Shown piece after piece: positions 10,229 through 18,468 of a stretch of 64,000 nucleotides of DNA (the first letter of the stretch is position 1; every line of letters starts with the position of its first letter). The stretch is from Belnapia arida. Its GTDB lineage: Bacteria; Pseudomonadota; Alphaproteobacteria; Acetobacterales; Acetobacteraceae. Location: positions 65,379-129,378 of the forward strand of contig NZ_JAETWB010000011.1 in NCBI RefSeq assembly GCF_016773205.1. The letters run 5' to 3'. The notes beneath the pieces were generated by a model, which worked only from the letters and a program-made list of their open reading frames with translations, was not told the origin of the DNA and did not search any database. The position numbers were made by a program, and so were the translations under genes.

Positions 10229-11133
10229 TACCCAAGCACCGCGCCGGGCGGTAGCGGGAAGCCACGCAGGAAATCTCTGGCCGGCAGCGGGCCACGCCCT
10301 GGCCGTTGCAGCCGCAGCAGGCGCAGTGCGCCCTCGCCGCAGGCGATGAGGGCGGCCTCGTTCAGCACCGTGCCGGGCGGTCCGGCGCCCTCGGTGGGTT
10401 CCGCCGCCAGCACGCGGATCGTCTCGCCGGCCAGGGTGAAGACGGTGCCCGGCCAGGGGTTCAGGGCCCGCACCCGGCGGTCCAGCGCTGCGGCCGACAG
10501 AGTCCAGTCGAGCGGCGCATCCGCCTTACTGAGCTTCGGGGCATAGGTCGCGCCCTCCGCGGACTGGGGGAGGGTGGGGGGGGACCGGTCGAGCGCCTCC
10601 AGCGCCAGCCTTGCACCCATGGCCGACAGCGCGTCGTGCAGCTCGGGCGTCGTGGTGCGTGGCCCGATCGGGACCGTGCCCTTCAGCAGCATGGGGCCGG
10701 TATCGAGCCCTTCCTCCATCTGCATGATGGTGATGCCGCTCTCGGCATCGCCGGCGAGGATGGCGGCCTGAATCGGCGCCGCCCCGCGCCAGCGCGGCAG
10801 CAGCGAGGCATGGATGTTCAGGCAGCCACGCCGTGGCGCCTCCAGCATCGTGCGCGGCAGGATCAGCCCGTAGGCGGCGACGACCGCGGCTTCCAGCCCG
10901 AGCGCGGCGAAGGCGGCATGCTCCGCCTCGTCCTTCCTGAGCCGCGCCGGCGTCCGCACCGGCAGGCCGAGCTCCAGCGCCGCCCGGTGGACCGGGCAGG
11001 GCTGCTCCTTCTGCCCGCGCCCGGCCGGGCGCGGCGGCTGGCAATAGACGGCGGCGATCTCATGCCCCGCCCCATGCAGCGCCCGGAGCGCCGGCACGGC
11101 GAAATCCGGGCTGCCCATGAAGGCGAGTCTCAC
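10228..11133 (-). CDS. fmt: Methionyl-tRNA formyltransferase
   Basis: Formylates initiator Met-tRNA using 10-formyl-tetrahydrofolate (301 residues). The N-terminal domain has [12 protein letters not shown], the formyl-folate site around [15 protein letters not shown] and [14 protein letters not shown], followed by the C-terminal OB-like domain. The frame runs open far upstream, but the start is a GTG at 11133 that overlaps the def stop (GTGA). The pairing with def, which removes the formyl group, is standard. Confidence 0.97.
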   Translation of the reverse strand: MRLAFMGSPDFAVPALRALHGAGHEIAAVYCQPPRPAGRGQKEQPCPVHRAALELGLPVRTPARLRKDEAEHAAFAALGLEAAVVAAYGLILPRTMLEAPRRGCLNIHASLLPRWRGAAPIQAAILAGDAESGITIMQMEEGLDTGPMLLKGTVPIGPRTTTPELHDALSAMGARLALEALDRSPPTLPQSAEGATYAPKLSKADAPLDWTLSAAALDRRVRALNPWPGTVFTLAGETIRVLAAEPTEGAGPPGTVLNEAALIACGEGALRLLRLQRPGRGPLPARDFLRGFPLPPGAVLG

Positions 11134-11660
11134 TCCCGCCCCCGCGCCTTCAGGTCCTTCGCCAGCTTGCGCAGCAGCATGTTTCGCTTCAGCGGGGAGA
11201 TGTGGTCGACGAAGAGGACTCCATTCAAGTGGTCGACCTCGTGCTGCAGGCAGGTCGCCAGGAGCCCCTCGGCCTCGATCTCGCGCTTCGCGCCTTCGAG
11301 GTCCAGGTAGCGCAGCTTCACCCGCGCTGGCCGCGTGACTTCGGCATACTGGCCGGGGAGGGAAAGGCAGCCCTCCTCCCGCGTCGAGAGCTCGGTGCTG
11401 GCGACGACGATCTCCGGGTTCACCAGCACGATCGGCGCCGGCTTCTCCTCCGGTTGGAGATCGACGACGACCAGTCGCAGCAGCTCCCCCACCTGCGGGG
11501 CGGCGAGGCCGATGCCGGGCGCCTTGTACATGGCGTCGAGCATTCGCGGGGCGAGGGCGCGGACCGCATCGGCATCGGCCTGGCCGACCGGGCGGGCCTT
11601 GGCGCGCAGTCGGGAGTCGGGGACGAGCAGGATCGGCAGGAGGGCGGGTTTCGTGGTCAT
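11130..11660 (-). CDS. def: Peptide deformylase
   Basis: Metalloprotease of 176 residues that removes the N-formyl group from nascent proteins. All three family motifs are intact: [10 protein letters not shown] (motif 1), EEGCLSLPG (motif 2, metal-binding Cys) and QHEVDHLNG (motif 3, HExxH). The ATG at 11660 ([15 protein letters not shown]) is chosen because it gives the normal length; the longer open frame has no conserved N-terminus. First gene of def-fmt-truA and divergent from hsp20. Confidence 0.97.
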   Translation of the reverse strand: MTTKPALLPILLVPDSRLRAKARPVGQADADAVRALAPRMLDAMYKAPGIGLAAPQVGELLRLVVVDLQPEEKPAPIVLVNPEIVVASTELSTREEGCLSLPGQYAEVTRPARVKLRYLDLEGAKREIEAEGLLATCLQHEVDHLNGVLFVDHISPLKRNMLLRKLAKDLKARGRE

Positions 11661-11763
11661 GGGAGAGGGGCGATGTAGCCCCCGTGATCCCCCCTTGCAA
11701 CCGGCCTGGCCACTGACAAGATTCACGTTGTGGCCGGGTGCTTCGGGTTCGGCCGCCTGCCCC

Positions 11764-11780
11764 GCTCCGGATGAGGAGGC
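11764..11780 (+). promoter_or_regulatory. Possible RNA hairpin covering the hsp20 ribosome binding site
   Basis: GCTCC (11764-11768) can pair with GGAGGC (11775-11780) across the loop GGATGA, with one bulged G. The 3' arm is the core of the GAGGAGG Shine-Dalgarno sequence for the TTG start at 11788. Small heat-shock genes of Rhizobiales carry ROSE-type thermometers that mask the ribosome binding site in this way. Whether this short helix is functional is inference. Confidence 0.35.
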
Positions 11781-11787
11781 CCCGCTT

Positions 11788-12318
11788 TTGTCGCGTCCAT
11801 CGGTTTTCGGCTCGCCGCTCTTCCTCGGCTTCGACCATCTCGAGCAGATGCTCGACCGCGTCGCCAAGAATGCCGACGGTTACCCGCCCTACAACATCGA
11901 GCAGACCGCCGAAAACCGGCTGCGGATCACGCTGGCCGTCGCGGGATTCGCGATGGAGGACCTGCAAATCACGCAGGAGGACAACCAGCTCGTCATCCGC
12001 GGCCGGCAGCGCGATGATTCGGAGGGGAGGATCTTCCTCCATCGCGGCATCGCCGCCCGGCAGTTTCAGCGTGCCTTCGTGCTCGCCGAAGGGATCGAGG
12101 TGGAGGGCGCTTGGCTGGATAACGGCCTGTTGCATGTCGATCTGCAGCGGCCACAGCCGGAGGTGAGGGTCAGGACCATTCAGATCAACGGCAACGGGGC
12201 CCGCGGCGGCGCTTCCCAGGGAAGTGCAGCGAACGCGTCGACGGCCCGGAGCGTTGAGACGAGAACGGTCAACGGGGCGCCACTGCCCGTTGTCGAGGGG
12301 CGTGCCAGCCGGGGCTGA
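11788..12318 (+). CDS. Hsp20/alpha-crystallin small heat-shock protein
   Basis: Small heat-shock protein of 176 residues that holds unfolding proteins to prevent aggregation. The alpha-crystallin domain runs from about [19 protein letters not shown] to the LHVDLQRP segment, and the N-terminus [18 protein letters not shown] is typical of alphaproteobacterial IbpA/HspA proteins. The start is a TTG at 11788 behind a strong GAGGAGG eight bases upstream. A C-terminal tail of about 45 residues follows the domain. Paired with a DUF1150 gene downstream. Confidence 0.92.
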   Translation: MSRPSVFGSPLFLGFDHLEQMLDRVAKNADGYPPYNIEQTAENRLRITLAVAGFAMEDLQITQEDNQLVIRGRQRDDSEGRIFLHRGIAARQFQRAFVLAEGIEVEGAWLDNGLLHVDLQRPQPEVRVRTIQINGNGARGGASQGSAANASTARSVETRTVNGAPLPVVEGRASRG

Positions 12319-12382
12319 GCCCCGGCACGGGCGCCGAGCGCATGGATGCCCGAATGGGGCCATGCCGAAAGGAGAGAGTGTG

Positions 12383-12637
12383 ATGAAGAACGATCAGTCT
12401 TCCAACGTTTGGGGCGATGCGAACCAGGCCGCCCTGGCCCTCCGCCAGCTTTCCGTACAGGATTGGGCACGCTTCGGGGTACAGGAGATCGCCTATATCC
12501 GCCCCGTCGTGGTGAATGGCGTACAGGCCATGTCGATCCATGCCGCCGACGGTACTCCGATCGGCGCCGCGCCGACCGCCGAGCTCGCCATCGCCGCCAT
12601 CGAGCAGCACGAGCTGGCGGCTGTACGCGTCCACTAG
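12383..12637 (+). CDS. DUF1150 family protein
   Basis: Small protein of 84 residues with the DUF1150 pattern: [23 protein letters not shown], then a short [19 protein letters not shown] helix. The function is unknown. A GGAGAGA ribosome binding site precedes the ATG. DUF1150 genes often lie directly downstream of small heat-shock genes in alphaproteobacteria, as here, so a role in the heat response is plausible but unproven. A strong hairpin follows the stop. Confidence 0.88.
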   Translation: MKNDQSSNVWGDANQAALALRQLSVQDWARFGVQEIAYIRPVVVNGVQAMSIHAADGTPIGAAPTAELAIAAIEQHELAAVRVH

Positions 12638-12644
12638 GCATGAA

Positions 12645-12670
12645 AGCCCCGGGCTGAAGCGCCCGGGGCT
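12645..12670. terminator. Strong hairpin, bidirectional terminator between DUF1150 and hpf
   Basis: A perfect 10-bp inverted repeat AGCCCCGGGC / GCCCGGGGCT with a 6-base loop lies between the two convergent genes, 7 bases after one stop and 10 bases before the other. There is no T-tract, which is common in GC-rich genomes. Position and stem strength support termination from both sides. Confidence 0.7.
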
Positions 12671-12679
12671 CAGGGTTCG

Positions 12680-13273
12680 CTACCCCGCCTGCGTGTCGAT
12701 CCAGCCGACGCAGCCATCCGGCCGGCGGTAGACCACGGCCAGCGCGCCGGAGCCGCTGTTGCGGAACATCAGCACCGGCGCCTGGGTGAGATCGAGCCGC
12801 ATCACCGCCTCGCTCACCGTCAGCCGGGCGATGTCAGTCGGCTGCTCGGCGATGATCGGGCTGTGGTCGCCGACAGGCTCGGCCAGTTCCTCGACCTCAT
12901 CCGGCTCGGCCTGCAACACATACTGCGTCGCCGCCTCTCCTGGCCGGCCCTCGGCAAGGTTGCGGGCATGGTCGTTCACCCGCCGGCGGTAGCGGCGGAG
13001 GCGCTTGGCCACATGCTCGGCTGCCACCTCGAAGGCCTTGTGGGCGTCGACGCCCTCGCCCTCGCCCCGCATGAAGAGGTTGCGTCCGGCTTTCAGGTTG
13101 ATGTCGCAGGCGAAGAAGGCCCCCATCCGGCCCTTGGCGTCGCGGCGGAAGGTGACGTTCGCCTCCAGCGCATGGTCGAAATACTTGCGGGCAATGACCG
13201 CCAGCCCCTCCCGGACATGCGTCTTCAACGCCTCCCCGGTTTCGACCTGTTTGCCTGCGACGGTGATGTGCAT
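12680..13273 (-). CDS. hpf: Ribosome hibernation promoting factor, long form
   Basis: Stationary-phase ribosome inactivation factor of 197 residues. The N-terminal HPF/YfiA domain starts MHITVAGKQVETGEALKTHV and is followed by a linker and the C-terminal dimerisation domain (about 140-195: DIARLTVSEAVMRLDLTQAP and VYRRPDGCVGWID). This long form is expected to form 100S ribosome dimers. The ATG at 13273 has AAGGAGG nine bases upstream, partly folded into a hairpin. Last gene of the lptC-lptA-lptB-rpoN-hpf cluster, where an hpf gene normally follows rpoN. Confidence 0.95.
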   Translation of the reverse strand: MHITVAGKQVETGEALKTHVREGLAVIARKYFDHALEANVTFRRDAKGRMGAFFACDINLKAGRNLFMRGEGEGVDAHKAFEVAAEHVAKRLRRYRRRVNDHARNLAEGRPGEAATQYVLQAEPDEVEELAEPVGDHSPIIAEQPTDIARLTVSEAVMRLDLTQAPVLMFRNSGSGALAVVYRRPDGCVGWIDTQAG

Positions 13274-13285
13274 GTGGACAAACCT

Positions 13286-13304
13286 CCTTCCGTCAGACGG
13301 AAGG
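13286..13304 (-). promoter_or_regulatory. Inverted repeat overlapping the hpf ribosome binding site
   Basis: CCTTCCGTC (13286-13294) and GACGGAAGG (13296-13304) are perfect inverted repeats separated by one base, giving about an 8-bp stem with a 3-base loop. In the hpf mRNA the 3' arm supplies the first part of the AAGGAGG Shine-Dalgarno sequence. The structure could therefore control hpf translation, or attenuate transcription between rpoN and hpf. Confidence 0.5.
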
Positions 13305-13324
13305 ACGGCCCGGCCGCAGCGCCG

Positions 13325-13343
13325 GGGGCGCGGGATGCGCCCC
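13325..13343 (-). terminator. Hairpin after rpoN
   Basis: GGGGCGC and GCGCCCC form a 7-bp stem around GGGAT in the 79-base gap between rpoN and hpf, ten bases beyond the rpoN stop. No T-tract follows. It may attenuate read-through into hpf or protect the rpoN mRNA end. Confidence 0.35.
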
Positions 13344-13352
13344 GCGGCAGGA

Positions 13353-14837
13353 TCAGGCCGGGACGGCCTTCTCCCGCTTGCGTTGCACAGATGATGGGAT
13401 GCGCAACGCCTCCCGGTATTTGGCCACTGTTCGCCGCGCGATGTCCACGCCTTCCTGCCTGAGCCGCTCCACGATTGCATCATCGGAGAGCACGGCCTCC
13501 GGGTCCTCCGCCTCGATCATAGCGCGGATGCGGTGCCGCACCGCCTCGGCGCTGTGGCTCTCGCCGCCCATGGTGCCGGCGATGGCGGTGGTGAAAAAGT
13601 ATTTCAGCTCGAAGGTGCCGCGGGGCGTGGCGATGTACTTGTTGGCGGTGACGCGGGACACGGTGCTCTCATGCATCTGCACCTCCTCCGCCACGTCGCG
13701 TAGGATCAGCGGGCGGAGATACTCGACGCCATGGCGGAAGAAGCCGTCCTGCCGGCGGACGATCTCGCTGGCGACCTTCAGGATAGTGTTGGCCCGTTGC
13801 TCCAGACTCTTCAGCAGCCAGTTGGCACTTTGCAGCCGCTCGGCGAGGAAGGCCTTCTCTTCCTTGTTCCGTGCGCCGACCTGGCAGCGGGCATGGAAGC
13901 CGCGATTGACCAGCACCCGCGGCAAGGTTTCCGGATTCAGCTCCAGCAGCCAACCGCCATCGGGCGCGCGGCGCATCAGCACGTCGGGGACGAGGGCGGG
14001 GGCTGGGGCGGCGTCGAAGCTGGCGCCGGGCTTCGGGTCGAGGCGGCGAAGCTCGGCCATCATCTCGGCCAGATCCTCGGCATCGACGCCGCAGACGGAC
14101 ATCAACGCCACGCGGTCGCGCCGCGCCATCAGGTCGAGATGGTCGAGCAGCGCCTGCATGGCCGGGTCGAGCCGGTTGCGCTCGGCAAGCTGGACGGCGA
14201 GGCATTCGGCGAGGTTGCGGCAGAACATGCCGACCGGGTCGAAGCGCTGCATGCGGCCACGGACATTGGCGACCTCGGCTTCCTTGCAGCCGAGGGCGGC
14301 GGCGATCTGCCCATCCTCCACCGCCAGCCGACCGGCGGGGTCGACCAGGGCGAGAAGCTGGGCGGCGATCAGCCTTTCGCGCGGATTGTGGAACGCGATG
14401 CGGACTTGCTCGCCGAGATGCTCGCGGAGGCTGCGCGCAGCGGCGGCCAGGTCGTCGATGCCGGCGAGATTCTCATCGAAATCGGCGCGGCCGCCACGGC
14501 CATAGGGCGACTCGTAGCCGCCGCCGGCGTCATAGACGTTGTCCCACTCGGCGTCGAGCGGCCCGGCCGCCTCGCTCGGCAGCGTATCGGAGACGGCGGC
14601 GGCATGGCTGTCGGCTCCCTCGGCGACGACGGGGGAGGTATCGACGCGGTGCCCGGAATCCGGTCCGGGCGGTGCCCGCTCGTCCCGCTCCAGCAGCGGG
14701 TTGCGCTCTAGCTCCTCTTCGACGAAGGCGGTGACTTCGAGGTTGGAGGACTGCAGCAGCTTGATGGCCTGCCGCAGCTGTGGCGTCATCACCAGCGATT
14801 GCGATTGCCGCAAATCGAGGCGCGGCGCCAGCGACAT
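13353..14837 (-). CDS. rpoN: RNA polymerase sigma-54 factor
   Basis: Sigma-54 (494 residues) directs RNA polymerase to -24/-12 promoters that need an AAA+ activator. Region I starts with the Gln-rich RLDLRQSQSLVMTPQLRQAI, followed by an acidic region II, the core-binding domain and the HTH. The C-terminal RpoN box is present as ARRTVAKYREALRIPSS. It lies 54 bases downstream of lptB and upstream of hpf, the usual proteobacterial order. Confidence 0.97.
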   Translation of the reverse strand: MSLAPRLDLRQSQSLVMTPQLRQAIKLLQSSNLEVTAFVEEELERNPLLERDERAPPGPDSGHRVDTSPVVAEGADSHAAAVSDTLPSEAAGPLDAEWDNVYDAGGGYESPYGRGGRADFDENLAGIDDLAAAARSLREHLGEQVRIAFHNPRERLIAAQLLALVDPAGRLAVEDGQIAAALGCKEAEVANVRGRMQRFDPVGMFCRNLAECLAVQLAERNRLDPAMQALLDHLDLMARRDRVALMSVCGVDAEDLAEMMAELRRLDPKPGASFDAAPAPALVPDVLMRRAPDGGWLLELNPETLPRVLVNRGFHARCQVGARNKEEKAFLAERLQSANWLLKSLEQRANTILKVASEIVRRQDGFFRHGVEYLRPLILRDVAEEVQMHESTVSRVTANKYIATPRGTFELKYFFTTAIAGTMGGESHSAEAVRHRIRAMIEAEDPEAVLSDDAIVERLRQEGVDIARRTVAKYREALRIPSSVQRKREKAVPA

Positions 14838-14891
14838 GGTCAGGCGCTCCGCGGGGCGGGGAGAGGCGAGGTGAAGATGTCCCGCATGCCC

Positions 14892-15674
14892 TTACAAACT
14901 GAACCTCTCGCCGAGATAGACCCGCCGCACGCCCTCATGCGCGACGATGTCGTGCGGCAGGCCCTCCATCAGCACCTGGCCGTCATGCAGGATGTAGGCG
15001 CGGTCGATGATCTCCAGCGTCTCGCGCACATTGTGATCGGTGATGAGCACGCCGATGCCGCGGTTCTTCAAATGCTTCACCAGGTCGCGGATCTCGCCGA
15101 CCGCGATCGGGTCGATGCCGGCCAGCGGCTCGTCCAGCAGGATATAGGCGGGGTGGGTGGCCAGTGCGCGGGCGATCTCGCAGCGCCGCCGCTCGCCGCC
15201 CGAGAGGGCGAGGGCCGGGGCGCGGCGAAGATGGGCGATGCCGAACTCGGCCAGCAGCGCATCGAGCATCTGCTCGCGGCGGTCGCGCACCGGCTCCACC
15301 ACCTCGAGCGCGGCGCGGATATTGTCCTCGACCGAGAGGCCACGGAAGATCGAGGCCTCCTGCGGCAGGTAACCGAGGCCGAGCCGGGCACGGCGATACA
15401 TCGGCAGCATCGTCACGTCATGGCCGTCCATGACGACCTTGCCCTCATCCGGCTGGACAAGGCCGGTGATCATGTAGAAGGTCGTCGTCTTACCGGCGCC
15501 GTTCGGCCCGAGCAGGCCGACCGCCTCGCCGCGCTTCAGGTTGATCGAGACGTTCCGCACCACCGGGCGCTTGCGGTAGCGCTTGCCGAGGCCGGTTGCG
15601 ACCAACCCGCCTTCGCCCTCGATGGCACGAAGCGTGGGGAAGCGGGCCTCGGTGGGCAGCGTCGTCTGGTTCAT
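14892..15674 (-). CDS. lptB: LPS export ABC transporter ATP-binding protein LptB
   Basis: Cytoplasmic ATPase of the LptB2FGC complex that extracts LPS from the inner membrane. The protein has 260 residues. Motifs: Walker A GPNGAGKTT, Q-loop YLPQEASIF, signature LSGGERRRCEIARAL and Walker B YILLDEPLAGIDP. About 15 extra residues precede the ABC domain. The ATG overlaps the lptA stop (ATGA). Confidence 0.97.
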   Translation of the reverse strand: MNQTTLPTEARFPTLRAIEGEGGLVATGLGKRYRKRPVVRNVSINLKRGEAVGLLGPNGAGKTTTFYMITGLVQPDEGKVVMDGHDVTMLPMYRRARLGLGYLPQEASIFRGLSVEDNIRAALEVVEPVRDRREQMLDALLAEFGIAHLRRAPALALSGGERRRCEIARALATHPAYILLDEPLAGIDPIAVGEIRDLVKHLKNRGIGVLITDHNVRETLEIIDRAYILHDGQVLMEGLPHDIVAHEGVRRVYLGERFSL

Positions 15675-16660
15675 CGGCCGCGGCGCTCCGGCGTTGCGGG
15701 TTGGGGCGAGGCGCTGCGGCCGGGCTCCTGGCCGCCGGACCGCTCCTGGTCCTGATTCGGCATGATGAGTCCCTGCACACGGGCGCCCGGCGCCGAGACG
15801 AGCCGCGCCACATTGGTGCGGAGGTTCACGATCGCCTCCTGCCCGTTGATCTGGTTGTCGGTGCGGGTGATCCGCACATTGCCGAGCAGCCGGGCCATTC
15901 CGGTCTGGGCGCTGTAGACGCCACGGTCGCCACGCACCACGTCGGTCGCGGTGCGAATCTCGACGTTGCCGAAGGCCTCGACGCGGTCGACCTTGCCCTG
16001 GCCGGGCACCGGCCTCTCGCCCGGCCTTGCCGCCACAGGCGGGGGCAGGGCATTGGCCTGGCCTGGCGCGTCCAGCATGTAGGAGACAAGGGTATCGGCG
16101 GCGATCCGCCTTCCGCCCTCGGCATTGTCCACCACGACGGCGTTGCCACGGGCGACGGCCATCTTCCGCGCCGACCAGTATTCCAGGCTGTCCTTGGCGG
16201 TGATGACCTGGCTCGGCGTGGTGAGGGAGACATTGCCCCGCCCGGTCAGCACCAGCACCGCCTGGTCGATGTCATAGACGGCGCGGTCGCCGCGGGCGGT
16301 ATCGGTCTCGGTGACGATGCGGACATTGCCCTCCGCCTCGAGCCGCCAGATCTCGTTGCTGCCGCCGCCGAGGGCCTGGTCCGGGCTGCCTGCCGCCGCG
16401 GCGGGACGCACCGCACCGGCCTGCGCCTCGCCCGGCCGCGCCTGGGGACGGTAGCGGGCCAGCAGCCGGTCGGCATAGACGGTGACGTTGCCGCGGATGG
16501 CGCGGGCATTGCCACGGGCGATGACCACCTGCTCGGCCTGGCGCCATTCGATGCCGTCCGAGGCCGTGACATCGACCGGCCCGCCCTGGGACAGGTCGAT
16601 TCCCTGGGCCATGGCGTGCAGGGGCAGCGCCAGCAGGGCGGCGAGAAGCCAGCGCCTCAT
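15671..16660 (-). CDS. lptA: LPS transport periplasmic protein LptA
   Basis: Periplasmic bridge protein with an N-terminal signal peptide (MRRWLLAALLALPLHAMA). At 329 residues it is much longer than E. coli LptA (185) and shows two OstA-like beta-jellyroll stretches, each with the pattern of a modified bond followed by RGNVTVYADRL or RGDRGVYSAQT. It overlaps lptC upstream and lptB downstream by four bases each. The Pro/Gly/Arg-rich C-terminal tail looks disordered. Confidence 0.92.
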   Translation of the reverse strand: MRRWLLAALLALPLHAMAQGIDLSQGGPVDVTASDGIEWRQAEQVVIARGNARAIRGNVTVYADRLLARYRPQARPGEAQAGAVRPAAAAGSPDQALGGGSNEIWRLEAEGNVRIVTETDTARGDRAVYDIDQAVLVLTGRGNVSLTTPSQVITAKDSLEYWSARKMAVARGNAVVVDNAEGGRRIAADTLVSYMLDAPGQANALPPPVAARPGERPVPGQGKVDRVEAFGNVEIRTATDVVRGDRGVYSAQTGMARLLGNVRITRTDNQINGQEAIVNLRTNVARLVSAPGARVQGLIMPNQDQERSGGQEPGRSASPQPATPERRGR

Positions 16661-17355
16661 CGCCCGCCGCCTTCCAGCACCGCATGGGCATTGCCGGTGA
16701 AGACGACAACCGCGCCTCGCTCGAGGATGCGGAAGCCGTCTGAAGTGATGGTGCCGAAGCTGCCCTGGGCGGCCACCGGGGCGTCGCCGCTGGCGGTGCC
16801 CGCCTCGGTCTCCACCGCCGCCGTCTCTGTAAGCATCATCACGCCGCTGTCGTGGTAGATCGTCACGTCGCCCTTGAGGTCGAGATGGTTCGCGGCACGG
16901 TCGAACCGGCCGGCACGGGCCTGCAGATAGACCCAGGCGCCGTCCGAGAGAAGGATGTCGGCCCGCGGTTCCTCGAGGTCCAGCACCCGCTCCGCCCCCG
17001 GCTGCTGGCCGGTGCGGGCAGTGACGGTGAAGGGCCGGTTCAGCTCGTCGATTCCCTGGTAGCGCGGGTTGACCACCCGCAGCCCTTCCGCCCGCGGCAT
17101 CACCATGCGGCGGAAGCTGACGCGCGAACGGTCCTCATTGCCTTCGATCTCGGGCCAGAACACCACTAGGCCGAGCAAGGCCAGGGCGAGGGCGGGCAGC
17201 AGCCGCTTGCTCCAGCGGACGAAGAAGCGCCGGCGCGCCATCTGCCCCCGGCTGAAGCCACGCCGCGCACGGGAGAGCGGCAGCATGGCGCGATCCGCCG
17301 GGAGCGACACGCGTCCCGTCGCCGGCTGGGCCAGGGACGGCCGGTCTGGCGTCAC
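16657..17355 (-). CDS. lptC: LPS export protein LptC
   Basis: Single-pass inner-membrane protein that passes LPS from LptBFG to LptA. It has one transmembrane helix (RLLPALALALLGLVVFWPE) followed by a periplasmic LptC/DUF1239 domain with the HLDLKGDVTIYHDSGVMM-type strands. The start is uncertain: GTG at 17355 gives 232 residues, ATG at 17286 gives 209, and ATG at 17418 gives 253. First gene of the lptC-lptA-lptB-rpoN-hpf cluster; its stop overlaps the lptA start. Confidence 0.88.
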   Translation of the reverse strand: MTPDRPSLAQPATGRVSLPADRAMLPLSRARRGFSRGQMARRRFFVRWSKRLLPALALALLGLVVFWPEIEGNEDRSRVSFRRMVMPRAEGLRVVNPRYQGIDELNRPFTVTARTGQQPGAERVLDLEEPRADILLSDGAWVYLQARAGRFDRAANHLDLKGDVTIYHDSGVMMLTETAAVETEAGTASGDAPVAAQGSFGTITSDGFRILERGAVVVFTGNAHAVLEGGGR

Positions 17356-17521
17356 GGGCCCGCCTGTTGACCCAGTGGGCCCGGCCGAGGGATGACTGTT
17401 CGCATCTGCACAACCCATCTATGGGCCTGGAGGGTCCCCCGGTCAACGGAGGGCGCGCCTCCCGACAAGAATCGTGCCAAAAGCGATCGTCACGATTGAC
17501 AACCGCTTCATCATTGCATGG

Positions 17522-18145
17522 TCAGTGGGCGAAGATATCCGGCTCCACATAGCCGAGCAGGTCGAGCGTGCCGCGCGCGGGCAGGAAGCGGAAGCAGGCT
17601 TCCGCCAGCTCCAGTCGCCCCTCGCGGCGCAGCAGCCCTTCGAGCTTGGCCCAAAGCGCATGCAGGTGCAGCACGTCGGAGGCAGCATAGGCCAGCTGCT
17701 CGGCCGACAGCTCCGGCGCGCCCCAATCCGAGCTCTGCTGCTGCTTCGAGAGCTCGACGCCCAGCAATTCCTTGCAGAGATCCTTCAGCCCATGCCGGTC
17801 GGTGAAGGTGCGGACCAGCTTGGCGGCGACCTTGGTGCAGACGACTGGTGCCACCATCACCCCGAGATGCTGGTGCAGCGCCGCGCAGTCGAAGCGGGCG
17901 AAATGGAACAGCTTGGTGACCGCCGGGTCCTCCAGCAGCCGCTTCAGGTTCGGGCAATCGGCGCCGCGGCCACCGAGGCTCTCCGGGACGATCTGCACCA
18001 GCTCCGCATTGCCGTCGCCGGCCGAAAGCTGCACCAGGCAAAGCCGGTCGCGATGCGGGTTGAGCCCCATCGTCTCCGTGTCGATGGCGACCATGCTGCC
18101 GAAATCGAGCCCATCGGGCAGGTCATGGCGATGCAGGCGGATCAC
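17522..18145 (-). CDS. rnd: Ribonuclease D-type 3'-5' exonuclease, short form
   Basis: DEDDy exonuclease of 207 residues, the short alphaproteobacterial RNase D without HRDC domains. Catalytic motifs are AIDTETMGL (ExoI), HFARFDCAALHQHLG (ExoII) and YAASDVLHLHALW (ExoIII). It probably trims 3' ends of structured RNAs. The GTG at 18145 is chosen because AGGAG lies seven bases upstream; the frame stays open to 18211 without a conserved start. It lies just downstream of tRNA-Leu on the same strand. Confidence 0.9.
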   Translation of the reverse strand: MIRLHRHDLPDGLDFGSMVAIDTETMGLNPHRDRLCLVQLSAGDGNAELVQIVPESLGGRGADCPNLKRLLEDPAVTKLFHFARFDCAALHQHLGVMVAPVVCTKVAAKLVRTFTDRHGLKDLCKELLGVELSKQQQSSDWGAPELSAEQLAYAASDVLHLHALWAKLEGLLRREGRLELAEACFRFLPARGTLDLLGYVEPDIFAH

Positions 18146-18218
18146 GGCGGGGCTCCTGGCGGCAGCGTTGCCGCGACCGGCCGGCTGAGGAGAGAAGAGG
18201 GTTGTGCCCAATGCGCGG

Positions 18219-18233
18219 TCCCCGAAGCGGGGA
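18219..18233 (-). terminator. Small hairpin after tRNA-Leu
   Basis: TCCCCG and CGGGGA pair around AAG directly beyond the tRNA 3' end (minus strand). No T-tract follows. It may end the tRNA transcript or mark a processing site before rnd. Confidence 0.35.
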
Positions 18234-18234
18234 A

Positions 18235-18321
<87 letters not shown>

Positions 18322-18468
18322 ACAGGCTGCGGAGCCGGCGGTGGATCGCCGCCGGGAGCGCGCAAATAGAAGGCCCAGCGTCCGGCGTCAAGCGGCTTTG
18401 CGGCCCCGCTTGGCGTTGCATTGCCGCGGCCATATGGTCCGCCCGCCGTCAGCCTGGAGATGCCCCGC

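Noticed and set aside
10228..12363. Apparent 711-residue fusion upstream of fmt
   Set aside because: The extra N-terminal part overlaps def and hsp20; the def stop/fmt GTG overlap marks the true start.
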